Assembly: GCA_963755375.1 (NCBI GenBank)
Contig: CAVWKG010000007.1
Coordinates: 1-64,000, forward strand
Origin: Bog-473 sp963755375
GTDB taxonomy: Bacteria > Actinomycetota > Acidimicrobiia > Acidimicrobiales > RAAP-2
Direction of reading: 5' to 3'
Length of the DNA: 64,000 nucleotides
Made by a program: the position numbers and the translations under genes. How positions within the stretch are numbered: the first letter of the stretch is position 1; the number at the start of each line of letters is the position of its first letter. The notes below the pieces were generated by a model. It worked only from the letters and a program-made list of their open reading frames with translations, did no database searches and was not told where the DNA came from. Positions 8,721-16,772 of this stretch are shown here, piece by piece.

Positions 8721-11378
8721 ATGACGGCCCGCCGGATTGCCATCGTTCCGCACACGCACTGGGACCGGGAATGGTACAAGTCCTACCAGGACTTCCGCCT
8801 CGCCCTGGTGGAGCTGATCGACTCGCTGCTCCCCCTGCTCGAGCGCGACGCCAGCTACCCCCACTTCATGTTGGACGGGCAGATGGCCGTCGTGGACGAC
8901 TACCTCGAGGTGCGCCCGGAAGCCGAGGGGCGCCTGCGGGCGTTGGCCGCCGCCGGCCGGGTCAGCATGGGCCCCTGGTACATCTTGATGGACGAGTTCC
9001 TCGCCTCGGGTGAGACGATCGTGCGCAACCTCCAGATGGGCCTCGGTCGTGGCGCCGCCTTCGGGGGGGTGATGGAGTTGGGCTACCTGCCCGACATGTT
9101 CGGCCATATTGCCCAGATGCCCCAGATCCTCCAGCTGGCCGGCTTCCGCGACGCTGTGGTCTGGCGGGGCGTGCCCTCGTCGGTGACCAAGAACGCCTTC
9201 GTCTGGGCGGCCCCCGACGGCTCCTCGGTCCGGGCCGAGTACCTGCCCGTCGGCTACGGCAACGGTGCTGCCCTGCCCGATGACGCCAAGGCCCTCGTGC
9301 GCCGCACCACCGACAACGTGACCGAGGTGGCCGAGTTCCTCATGGGCGACCTACTCGTCATGAACGGGTCCGACCACCTCATGCCCCAGCCCTGGCTCGG
9401 GCGGGTGGTGGCCGAGGCCAATGACCTGCAGGACGACTTCGACTTCGAGGTGACCTCGCTCCCCCACTACCTGGCGGGCGCCCCCGCCGAGGGGCTGACC
9501 AGGGTGGAGGGCGAGCTGCGCTCAGGTGCGCGGGCCAACATGCTCATGGGAGTCACCTCCAACCGGGTGGACGTGAAGCGCCGCGGTGCGCTGGCCGAAA
9601 GGGAGCTGGAGCGACGCGCGGAGCCCCTGGCCGCGTTGTTCCAGGCCCCGGCGGACTACCCCGACCGCCTCCTGGAACTGGCCTGGCTCGAGATGGTACG
9701 CAACTCGGCGCACGACTCCATCTGCGCCTGCTCCGTCGACGACGTCGTCGATGCCGTCCTGCACCGTTACGCCGAGGCGCGGGCCATTGCCTCTGGGTTG
9801 GCGGACCGCGCCGTCAAGACCTTGGCCCGCTCGCTGGCCCACGCCGGTCCCTCGGTGCTCAACCCGTCGTCCCGGGCCCGCTCCGGTGTCGTCGAGCTGG
9901 TGGTGCCGGCCGACGGCCCGGCTCCGGCGGACGTGCAGGTGCTCTCCGAACGGTCCGGGCTGCCCGGGTCGATGGTGCTCGACGCGGACACGGTGCGCAC
10001 CGTGCTGGGCATGATGCAAGGACCGCGGATCAGTGACGACGCCTGGATCCACGACGTGAGGATCGAGGACACCGAGGAGGGCATCGACATCACCATCGCC
10101 GTCGGCACCGAGGAGAAGCCCGGCGTCCCGATCGCGGAGGCCAAGCAGGACGTCTACACCCGGCTCGGGGCGCAGCCCGACGCCGTCGTCCGGGTCGCCA
10201 TGGACCAACCTTCGACGCGCAAGATCGTCGCCCGTTCGGGCGAGGTCGCCGGCTACGGCTGGAGCGCCTTCCAGCCGGCCCCACTGGCCCATCCGGTCGA
10301 GGTGAAGGAGACGAACGGTGCCTTCGAGGTGGCCAACGAGCTCGTACGCATCGACGTCGACCCGGCCGACGGCACCTTCGCGCTCGACGGCACACCCGGC
10401 TACGGGCGCCTGGTGGACGGCGGCGACCTCGGCGACTCGTACAACTACTCGCCGCCGCGCCAGGACTCGTTCGTGGACACACCCCAGGCCGTCGTCGTCC
10501 GGTTCGAAGAGCGCGGTCCCGTCCGGGCCCGGGTGCGCATCACGGGCACCTACGAATGGCCCGACCACGTGGACGGCTCCTCGCAGGCGCGGGTGGGCGG
10601 CCGCCAGGTCGACGTCGACACCGTGGTGGAGGTACGGGCGGACGACGCCGCAGTGCGCGTCACGACCACCTTCGTCAACCCGAGTGCCGACCACCGTCTT
10701 CGCGTCAACCTGCCACTCCCGGAGCCGGCACGAGAATCGCGGGCCGAGAGCGCCTTCACCGTGGTCACCAGGGGCTTGACCGCCGAAGGCCGGCCCGACG
10801 AGTTCGGTCTCCCCACCGCGCCGGCCCACCGTTTCGTCAGTGCCGGACGCCTCACGGTGGTCCACGAGGGTGTGTGCGAGTACGAGCTCATCGACCTGGA
10901 GGGTGACGCGGCCCACACCGTCGCGCTGACCATCTTGCGTTCGACCGGCATGCTGTCCCGGCTCGGCATGGCCTACCGCCCGTTCCCGGCGGGACCGCTC
11001 ACACCGGTGGAGGGCCTGCAGATGCGGGGCAAGCCGGTTGAGCTGCGCTACGCGCTGGCGCTCGACTGCGACGACCCGTATCGGCTGGCCGACGACGTCC
11101 TGCTCCCCCTCGAGCCCGTCGCCAGCCTGGGCGGCGGCCCACGCCCCGCCTCGGGCAGCGAGCTGGCGGTCCACGGGGGCGAGGTCAGCGCCCTCCACCG
11201 CGTCGCCGGGGTGCTGGAGATCCGCGTCTTCAACCCGACCCCCCAGCCGACCGTGGTGTCGGTCCCCGGTCGCGCCGGCTGGCTGGTGGACCTGCGGGGC
11301 TATCCCGAGTCTTCTTTCGAAGGCTCCTTCGAGCTACGCCCCTTCGGCATCGCCACGGCCCGGCTGCGCGACCTCTGA
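8721..11378 (+). CDS. Alpha-mannosidase, glycoside hydrolase family 38
   Basis: 885 aa. It should release alpha-linked mannose from glycans or oligosaccharides using a zinc-assisted retaining mechanism. The N-terminal zinc-binding motif HTHWDREW (residues 11-18, with Asp15) and the nucleophile region GYLPDMFGH (Asp125) are clear, as is the NSAHDSICACSVDDV segment (about 330-344). The central three-helix region and the C-terminal beta-domains follow in usual order. There is no signal peptide, so it acts in the cytoplasm. A TAGTCT box (8708-8713) 7 bases before the ATG suggests a leaderless transcript. The 3' end overlaps the convergent cyclase gene by 45 bases. No sugar transporter is adjacent. 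Confidence 0.93.
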   Translation: MTARRIAIVPHTHWDREWYKSYQDFRLALVELIDSLLPLLERDASYPHFMLDGQMAVVDDYLEVRPEAEGRLRALAAAGRVSMGPWYILMDEFLASGETIVRNLQMGLGRGAAFGGVMELGYLPDMFGHIAQMPQILQLAGFRDAVVWRGVPSSVTKNAFVWAAPDGSSVRAEYLPVGYGNGAALPDDAKALVRRTTDNVTEVAEFLMGDLLVMNGSDHLMPQPWLGRVVAEANDLQDDFDFEVTSLPHYLAGAPAEGLTRVEGELRSGARANMLMGVTSNRVDVKRRGALAERELERRAEPLAALFQAPADYPDRLLELAWLEMVRNSAHDSICACSVDDVVDAVLHRYAEARAIASGLADRAVKTLARSLAHAGPSVLNPSSRARSGVVELVVPADGPAPADVQVLSERSGLPGSMVLDADTVRTVLGMMQGPRISDDAWIHDVRIEDTEEGIDITIAVGTEEKPGVPIAEAKQDVYTRLGAQPDAVVRVAMDQPSTRKIVARSGEVAGYGWSAFQPAPLAHPVEVKETNGAFEVANELVRIDVDPADGTFALDGTPGYGRLVDGGDLGDSYNYSPPRQDSFVDTPQAVVVRFEERGPVRARVRITGTYEWPDHVDGSSQARVGGRQVDVDTVVEVRADDAAVRVTTTFVNPSADHRLRVNLPLPEPARESRAESAFTVVTRGLTAEGRPDEFGLPTAPAHRFVSAGRLTVVHEGVCEYELIDLEGDAAHTVALTILRSTGMLSRLGMAYRPFPAGPLTPVEGLQMRGKPVELRYALALDCDDPYRLADDVLLPLEPVASLGGGPRPASGSELAVHGGEVSALHRVAGVLEIRVFNPTPQPTVVSVPGRAGWLVDLRGYPESSFEGSFELRPFGIATARLRDL

Positions 11379-12632
11379 GCCGGGAGGCCGGTTGGCGGTG
11401 AGCAGACGCTCGCCGACCCCGCGCAGCTCCTCCAGATCGCGCAGTACCTCCGAGAGCCGCTCCCAGCGCACGTTGCGCCGCCGGTCAGCCGCGGCGCCGG
11501 TGCCGTCGGCTTCCTGCCCGGCCCGGCCGCACCACCACAGCTGGACACGGCCGAGATCCTTCAGCAGCCGCGGCCGAAGCGCCTGCGCCGTGAACTCACC
11601 GGGCGCCTCCTCCAGCAGGGCCGCATGGAACTCGTCCGACATCAGGACGGTCCCGGGATTGCCAATGTTGACGATCCGGTGCGCCAGGTTGACCGTGGCC
11701 CCGAAGTAGTCGCCGTCGCGCAGGAGCACCGGCCCACAGGCGAGCCCCACCCGCACGTCGGAGAGGAGGTCGTCGTCGGCGTAGGCATCGGCCAGGCTGA
11801 GGCCGATGCGCGCCGCGTCGGCCACCTTGTCGACGACGAACATGACCTCGTCACCGATCATCTTGACCACCCGGCCGCGCGCACTGGTCACGATGTCGTG
11901 GGAGATCTCCTCGAAGCGCCGCACGACGGCGGCGAGCTCCTCGTCACTCAGGTGCTGACTCAAGAGCGTGAAGCCCACCATGTCGGCGAACCCCACGGCG
12001 AGCACCGGGCTCTGTCCGGGCGCGAAGCCGTGACTGCGCAGCATCATGCTGCGCTGGATGCCAGCCGCCACCTGGCGTCGCCAGACGAACTCGAGGAGCT
12101 TGGCCATGGCGGGAATGGTCACGTCGGCGACACCGGCGAATGCTTCGGCCGAGAGGACCGGGTCGACCTCCGTGCCCACCATGTCCCCGGGCACCAGTTC
12201 CGCCTCGGCGATGCGGGCCATGGACGAGCCGATGACCCGGGCCATCTGGACCGCCGTGTCGGCATCGGCGGCCCCGAGTGCCTGCAGGCCCTGGAAGAGA
12301 CGGACGGCCTCGAGATCGAGGTCGGTGAACGCCCGGTCGTCGTCGTCGACCCCCGGGAACCCGAGCGCGCGCCAGAAACGCTCCAGCTTGTCGACGCCGA
12401 CGCCCGTGAGCTCGGCCACCTCGACCCGGGTGTAGCGCCGGCGCGACGGGACGAGCAGCCGGTCCGCCACGAAGAGGTCGATCACGCCGTCCGCGACGGC
12501 CTGGTCGATCTCCTCCTCGGTGGCGCCGTGCATCAAGAGGATCTCCTTGATGTGGTCCAATGCCGCGTCCCGGCGCGCCTCGTCACCCGCCTCCTCCGGC
12601 AGCATCTCGTAGCTGTTGAAGATCCCGCTCAT
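11334..12632 (-). CDS. Adenylate/guanylate cyclase with N-terminal regulatory region
   Basis: 432 aa from the ATG at 12632, which overlaps the gpsA stop (ATGA), so the two are co-translated. The N-terminal 220 residues are helical and resemble the putative adenylate cyclase regulatory domain: RYTRVEVAELTGVGVDKLERF (about 65-85) looks like a winged-helix or MerR-like sensor. The class III cyclase domain starts near VLAVGFADMVGFTLLSQHL (about 225) and contains the metal Asp of FADMVGF, the second Asp in KMIGDEVMFV (about 272-281), and the FGATVNLAHRI transition-state loop (about 325). The product cAMP is more common than cGMP for this type. Ends inside the convergent mannosidase gene. Confidence 0.9.
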   Translation of the reverse strand: MSGIFNSYEMLPEEAGDEARRDAALDHIKEILLMHGATEEEIDQAVADGVIDLFVADRLLVPSRRRYTRVEVAELTGVGVDKLERFWRALGFPGVDDDDRAFTDLDLEAVRLFQGLQALGAADADTAVQMARVIGSSMARIAEAELVPGDMVGTEVDPVLSAEAFAGVADVTIPAMAKLLEFVWRRQVAAGIQRSMMLRSHGFAPGQSPVLAVGFADMVGFTLLSQHLSDEELAAVVRRFEEISHDIVTSARGRVVKMIGDEVMFVVDKVADAARIGLSLADAYADDDLLSDVRVGLACGPVLLRDGDYFGATVNLAHRIVNIGNPGTVLMSDEFHAALLEEAPGEFTAQALRPRLLKDLGRVQLWWCGRAGQEADGTGAAADRRRNVRWERLSEVLRDLEELRGVGERLLTANRPPGSEVAQPGRGDAEGA

Positions 12633-13651
12633 GCCTGGAGTCCGCGCAGCAGCGACTCGTCCCATTCCGGTCGGGAGGGTCGCCGCATCAGGTTCAGGAG
12701 GGCCTCGGCGGGCGAGCACCGCCCCTCCACGATCGCCTGGACCTGTTCCGCGATGGGCATCTCGACACCGTGTGCCTGCGCCAACCCCACCAGCGGCCCC
12801 GCGCTCTTGACGCCTTCCGCCACCATATCCATGCCGGCGACGATCTCCTCGAGCGACTGCCCCTCCCCCAGGGCGAATCCCACGGTCCGGTTCCGGCTCT
12901 GCGGGCTGGCACACGTGGCCACCAGGTCGCCGACGCCGGCCAGGCCGCCGAACGTGAGCACCCTGCCGCCCAGCGCGACGCCCAGCCGCCCCAACTCGGC
13001 CAGTCCACGCGTGATGAGCACGGCCCTGGTGTTGTCCCCGAGGCCCAACCCGTCGCCGATCCCGGCGGCGATGGCCATCACGTTCTTGGTGGCGCCGGCG
13101 ATCTCACACCCCACGACGTCGGTGCCCATATAGGTACGAAAGGTGCGCGTGTGTACCAGCGCCTGCACGCGACCGGCCAGCGCCTCGTCGGACAAGGCGA
13201 CCACGCAGGCGGCCGGGTGCCCATCGGCCACCTCGCGGGCCAGGTTCGGACCGGTCAGGACACCGGCGGGAACGCCCGGCAACACCTCGGCCACCACCTG
13301 GGACATGCGGAGGTTGGTCCCGATCTCAATGCCTTTGGCCAGGCTCACCACAGCTTCGATCTCCCCGGCCAACGGTTGTAGTTCGGTGAGGACCGCACGG
13401 AACCCGTGGGAGGGAACGGCCATGAAGACGATGCTGGCGCCGTGGAGCGCCTCGGCCAGAGACGACGTCACGACCAACCCGTCGGGGAGGGGCACGCCCG
13501 GGAGGTACTTCCCGTTCTGGCGCGTCTGCACCATGGACGTGGCCAGCTCGGGCGAGCGCACCCACAGCGAGGCGGGATGCGAAGCGCCCACGATGGTCCC
13601 GACCGCGGTGCCCCACGACCCCGCTCCGATCACCGCCACCCGGTCGCTCAT
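12629..13651 (-). CDS. gpsA: Glycerol-3-phosphate dehydrogenase [NAD(P)+]
   Basis: 340 aa. It reduces dihydroxyacetone phosphate to sn-glycerol-3-phosphate for phospholipid synthesis. The Rossmann motif GAGSWGTA lies at residues 7-14. LTGPNLAREVADGHPAA (about 130-146) and the catalytic Lys of AGATKNVMAIAAG (about 182-194) are present, as is the C-terminal PIAEQVQAIVEG. The open frame continues 77 codons upstream, but the ATG at 13651 matches the family N-terminus and lies 8 bases after a TAGGCT box (13665-13660). Coupled by ATGA to the cyclase gene; divergent from cofC. Confidence 0.95.
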   Translation of the reverse strand: MSDRVAVIGAGSWGTAVGTIVGASHPASLWVRSPELATSMVQTRQNGKYLPGVPLPDGLVVTSSLAEALHGASIVFMAVPSHGFRAVLTELQPLAGEIEAVVSLAKGIEIGTNLRMSQVVAEVLPGVPAGVLTGPNLAREVADGHPAACVVALSDEALAGRVQALVHTRTFRTYMGTDVVGCEIAGATKNVMAIAAGIGDGLGLGDNTRAVLITRGLAELGRLGVALGGRVLTFGGLAGVGDLVATCASPQSRNRTVGFALGEGQSLEEIVAGMDMVAEGVKSAGPLVGLAQAHGVEMPIAEQVQAIVEGRCSPAEALLNLMRRPSRPEWDESLLRGLQA

Positions 13652-13710
13652 CGCACAAGAGCCTACGGCCGCCCCGCAGCGGCCTTCGCGGTGACCCGTA
13701 CACTGTCGTG

Positions 13711-14334
13711 GTGCCGAGGGCCACCGTGCCGGCAGCGCAGCACCCGCCGGCGCAGGTCGACGCCCTCCTGGGGCCGGAGGTCGTCCTGATCCCGGTGAAG
13801 GCCTTCCACGAGGCCAAGCGGAGGCTGGGTTCCGCCCTGTCCGATCCCGATCGCATCCGGCTGGTCCGCGCCATGGCCTCACAGGTGGTGGCGGCGTGCG
13901 TGCCGCTGCCCGTCGCCGTCGTCTGCGACGACCAGGCGGTTGCGCTATGGGCGTCTGACCTTGGCGCCACCGTGATGTGGGAACCGGGTCAGGGTCTCAA
14001 CGGTGCGGTCCGCGCGGGCGTCGACCGCCTGGCCCGGGCCGGCGCACGCTGGGTGACTGTCGCCCATGGTGACCTGCCCAGAGCACACGGGCTGGGCGTG
14101 CTCGCCCCGTTCGAGGGCGTCACCCTCGTGCCCGACCGGCGGGATGACGGGACCAACGTGCTCCGCCTCCCGGCGGGGTCCGACTTCCGCTTCGCGTACG
14201 GCCCCGGCTCCTTCCGCGCCCACCGGGCCGAGGCGACGAGGCTCGGTCTGGCGGTGCGCGTCCTGCGCCACCCGGACCTGGCCTACGACGTCGACTGGCC
14301 CGCCGACGTCGTCGAGCTCGGCCGGCCTTCGTAA
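13711..14334 (+). CDS. cofC: CofC/FbiD-like 2-phospho-L-lactate or phosphoenolpyruvate guanylyltransferase
   Basis: 207 aa (a GTG at 13708 is an alternative start). It activates a phospho-3-carbon acid with GTP in coenzyme F420 biosynthesis; actinobacterial enzymes are thought to use phosphoenolpyruvate. The N-terminal nucleotide-binding motif LIPVKAFHEAKRRLG (about 26-40), the GLNGAVRAGVD loop, and HGDLPRA (about 117-123) fit the family, as does the final HPDLAYDVDWPADV. TACACT (13699-13704) is 6 bases before the GTG at 13711. The Ddn-like protein at 18.2 kb also implies F420 use. Divergent from gpsA; a hairpin follows the gene. Confidence 0.88.
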   Translation: MPRATVPAAQHPPAQVDALLGPEVVLIPVKAFHEAKRRLGSALSDPDRIRLVRAMASQVVAACVPLPVAVVCDDQAVALWASDLGATVMWEPGQGLNGAVRAGVDRLARAGARWVTVAHGDLPRAHGLGVLAPFEGVTLVPDRRDDGTNVLRLPAGSDFRFAYGPGSFRAHRAEATRLGLAVRVLRHPDLAYDVDWPADVVELGRPS

Positions 14335-14353
14335 CCGGTCCCCGAGCGCGGAG

Positions 14354-14375
14354 CCGGGGGCCCGAAGGCCCCCGG
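14354..14375. terminator. Hairpin between convergent cofC and histone-like gene
   Basis: A perfect 9-bp stem, CCGGGGGCC (14354-14362) with GGCCCCCGG (14367-14375), and a CGAA tetraloop. It lies 20 bases after the cofC stop and 30 bases after the end of the convergent gene, so it could act in both directions. There is no T tract. Confidence 0.55.
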
Positions 14376-14404
14376 TCTCGCGTGTTCCCGAAGGAACGAA
14401 GCGC

Positions 14405-14845
14405 TTAGCGCCGCTTCGCCGCCTTGCGGGCGGGAGCACGACGCACAGCCTTCTTGGCCGTGGTCGCCCGCTTCTTGACGGCCTTGCGGGCGGTTGCCCG
14501 CTTCTTGGTGGCCGTCTTCCTGACAGCGGTCGCCCGCTTCTTGACAGCCTTGCGGGCGGTTGCCCGCTTCTTGACTGCCTTGCGGGCGGTTGCCCGCTTC
14601 TTGGCTGCCTTCCGTGCCGGTGCCCGCTTCTTGGTTGCCTTGCGTGCCGGAGCCCGCTTGGCCGCCCTTTTTGCAGGAGCCCGCTTCTTCGCAGCCTTGC
14701 GTGCCGGAGCCCGCTTCACGGACTTCCGTGCCGGAGCCCGCTTGACGGCCTTCTTGGCCGGGGCGCGCTTCGCTGCCTTCTTTGCGGGGGCCCGCTTTTT
14801 TGCGGCCTTTTTGGCCGGGGCCCTTCTTTTTGCGGCTACTGCCAC
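14405..14845 (-). CDS. Histone H1-like Lys/Ala/Arg repeat protein
   Basis: 146 aa, almost wholly built of short repeats of the type AKKRAPA, VKRAPARKA and KKRATARKA, so over 80 percent Ala, Lys, Arg, Pro and Thr. No folded domain is visible. Such proteins resemble the C-terminal tails of eukaryotic H1 and of mycobacterial HupB/Lsr2-associated proteins and are expected to coat or compact DNA. The GTG start has a good ribosome site (AGGGAGG) 7-13 bases upstream, next to a 10-bp palindrome AGGTGCACCT (14846-14855). The repeats are prone to length change. Function is inferred from composition only. Confidence 0.8.
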   Translation of the reverse strand: MAVAAKRRAPAKKAAKKRAPAKKAAKRAPAKKAVKRAPARKSVKRAPARKAAKKRAPAKRAAKRAPARKATKKRAPARKAAKKRATARKAVKKRATARKAVKKRATAVRKTATKKRATARKAVKKRATTAKKAVRRAPARKAAKRR

Positions 14846-14855
14846 AGGTGCACCT

Positions 14856-15283
14856 CCCTAGGAGCATTCACTGAATAGAGGTGAAGCCTGCGCCACGTCG
14901 AGGTCGACTGCCTCTCGCCGTGCGCACTGCCGCACCGGTTTCACTTGCAACTGCATCGGCTGCCGCCACTGCGCCGACGTCATGAACGCCGCCACAACAC
15001 GCCAAACCGACTTGATTCCCCGAGTTGCGAAGTCGTGGTGACACCGTGCGACGGGGCGACGAGCGCGCGAAAACGAAGCCGACAGTTTTCGTTTTGCGCG
15101 CCACACGCCTTTGTGTCGCAGCACATGTCATACCCTCCCTCACACTTCAGGTAGACCCATTCTTCTGTTATCAACATGCTCAGGTCAAGCATTCTCTATT
15201 TCGCGACTCATTTGGCACGCGTTCACGGCCGTCGTTTGACTCTGTTTTACGCGCGCAATTGAGGTGCATCCTGCGTCGGTGCC
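14856..15283. other. Gene-poor, AT-richer stretch upstream of the coupling-protein gene
   Basis: About 430 bases without a convincing gene. Base composition is visibly lower in GC than the flanks. It holds an imperfect inverted repeat at 15063-15101 (listed separately) and a TTGACT hexamer at 15236-15241 that could be a -35 element for the coupling-protein gene, though no good -10 follows at 16-18 bases. Short minus-strand frames here look non-coding. Confidence 0.5.
15063..15101. repeat. Imperfect inverted repeat next to mobilization genes
   Basis: GCGCGC (15063-15068), a bulged G, AAAACGAA (15070-15077), a 10-base loop, TTCGTTTT (15088-15095), GCGCGC (15096-15101). That is a 14-bp stem with one bulge. 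It could be a terminator for something upstream, a protein-binding site, or part of a transfer origin; nothing in the sequence decides this. Confidence 0.6.
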
Positions 15284-16771
15284 TTGTGCTCAGCGCGTTG
15301 TTGTCGCTGCTTTGGGCGATATGTCCCATGGAATTCTCTGTTCCCCAACGCAAACATCGCGTGCGTGGAACTCGACCGTCATACGCATGTTGACATCACC
15401 GAATGGAGTCTGATTTCGACTGCCGCACTCCACCAGGTCCACCGTTTGGCGCGTCACTGCATCTATGTTGGAGAGGGCACCAACGGATGGATGTGGGCGG
15501 GGCCACAGCGCTCGACACTGGTGCTCGGGCCGCCCCGGTCAGGGAAGACATCTTCCCTGGTCATACCCAATATTCTGCTGTCCGATGGTGCGGTCGTCTC
15601 GACCTCGACCAAACCCGACGTCATGCGGGCGACCGCGCCGTCGCGTTGCCGCGAAGGTTGGTCGTTCCTCTACGACCCGAGCGGTGAGGTGGAGTGCCCA
15701 CCGGGTGTCGAGCGCGTGGGTTGGTCGCCCCTGACGACCGCGTCCGATTGGGATGCAGCCGTGGTGACCGCTGACGCCATGGTCGGTGCCAGTCGGTTGA
15801 GCGGGCCAAGCGCGGGCGAGCAGCACTGGACCGAGCGCGCCGGCGCGCTGCTCTCCACGCTCCTCCATGCCGCTGCCAAGGAGGAGCTCTCCATGCGAGA
15901 GGTCCTGAGGTGGATTGATCGGCACAATGGGGCTCCGGCCCTCGAAATTCTCACCTCGAGCGCCGGCGGGGACGGTCCGGCAACCGATCTGCTCGCCGGC
16001 ATCGTCGCCACGGATTCCCGTGAGCAGTCAGGGATCTGGTCGACGACATCGGGCGTCTTGGCCGCGTACCGTACGAAAGGTGCGCTGGCGTCGACCCGCG
16101 CCGCTCCTCTGGACCTCCATGCGTTCTGCGACGGACCCAACACGCTCTATGTGTGCTCGACCGGTCGGCGCCAGCGCCAATTCGCACCACTGGTGGTGGC
16201 GATCGTCGGGGACGTGCGCGACGCTGCCTACGCACGCTCCCGCGACGGGCATACCGGCCCCGCCACCCTCCTCGCGCTCGACGAGGTCGCCAACATCGCC
16301 CCCATCCCCGACCTGCCGGCCATGGTTAGCGAAGGCGCGAGCCAGGGGCTTCTTGTGCTCGCCTGCCTGCAGGACCTCTCACAGGCCCGCGGCCGGTGGG
16401 GGCGGGCGGCCGATGGATTCCTCTCCCTCTTCGGCACCACGGTGATCCTGCGCGGCATCGCGGACACGGCGACCCTGCACGACATCAGCGCGCTGGCGGG
16501 CGCCAGGGAGGTCACCACCACGACCGTCAGTCGATCGGTAGACCGGTGGGGCCGCATCCGCCCCTCCACGTCGGTCGGGAGCACGCGCCACGTCCGCCTC
16601 CCGGTGGACGCCGTCGCCCACGGGACTCCCGGCCACGCGCTCGTCCTCGGCCCGGACAAGGCCGTGCACGAGGTCGCGCTCACGCCCGCTCACGAGCGGT
16701 CACCCTGGCGCGAGCTGCTCCCGCCGGCCCGCCAGCTCGCCGCCCCCGGGTCTGTCGATCGCGGCCGCTGA
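15284..16771 (+). CDS. TraG/VirD4-like conjugative coupling protein
   Basis: Up to 495 aa; the start is uncertain. The TTG at 15284 opens the frame and the GTG at 15365 (468 aa) is a good alternative. Walker A VLGPPRSGKTSSLVIP (about 79-94) is followed by VVSTSTKPDVM, and Walker B is LLALDEVANIAPIPDLP (about 325-341), the usual DExxN/APIP pattern of TraM-recognition/TraG_D ATPases. These hexameric ATPases bring relaxase-bound DNA to a secretion channel. No membrane segments are present, unlike classical VirD4. No other type IV secretion genes are nearby. It ends 1 base from the convergent relaxase gene, suggesting a two-gene mobilization module. Confidence 0.87.
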   Translation: MCSARCCRCFGRYVPWNSLFPNANIACVELDRHTHVDITEWSLISTAALHQVHRLARHCIYVGEGTNGWMWAGPQRSTLVLGPPRSGKTSSLVIPNILLSDGAVVSTSTKPDVMRATAPSRCREGWSFLYDPSGEVECPPGVERVGWSPLTTASDWDAAVVTADAMVGASRLSGPSAGEQHWTERAGALLSTLLHAAAKEELSMREVLRWIDRHNGAPALEILTSSAGGDGPATDLLAGIVATDSREQSGIWSTTSGVLAAYRTKGALASTRAAPLDLHAFCDGPNTLYVCSTGRRQRQFAPLVVAIVGDVRDAAYARSRDGHTGPATLLALDEVANIAPIPDLPAMVSEGASQGLLVLACLQDLSQARGRWGRAADGFLSLFGTTVILRGIADTATLHDISALAGAREVTTTTVSRSVDRWGRIRPSTSVGSTRHVRLPVDAVAHGTPGHALVLGPDKAVHEVALTPAHERSPWRELLPPARQLAAPGSVDRGR

Positions 16772-16772
16772 G

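Noticed and set aside
9522..11198. 558-aa frame antisense to the alpha-mannosidase
   Set aside because: Gly/Val/His-rich and featureless; typical antisense shadow of a GC-rich gene.
11625..13133. 502-aa plus-strand frame over the cyclase and gpsA
   Set aside because: Antisense shadow of two coupled, well supported minus-strand genes.
14858..15124. 88-aa minus-strand frame upstream of the histone-like gene
   Set aside because: No ribosome site, mixed composition, and it spans the inverted-repeat tract; considered non-coding.
15236..15264. TTGACT as the -35 box of the coupling-protein promoter
   Set aside because: No acceptable -10 box lies 16-18 bases downstream, so the promoter was not called.
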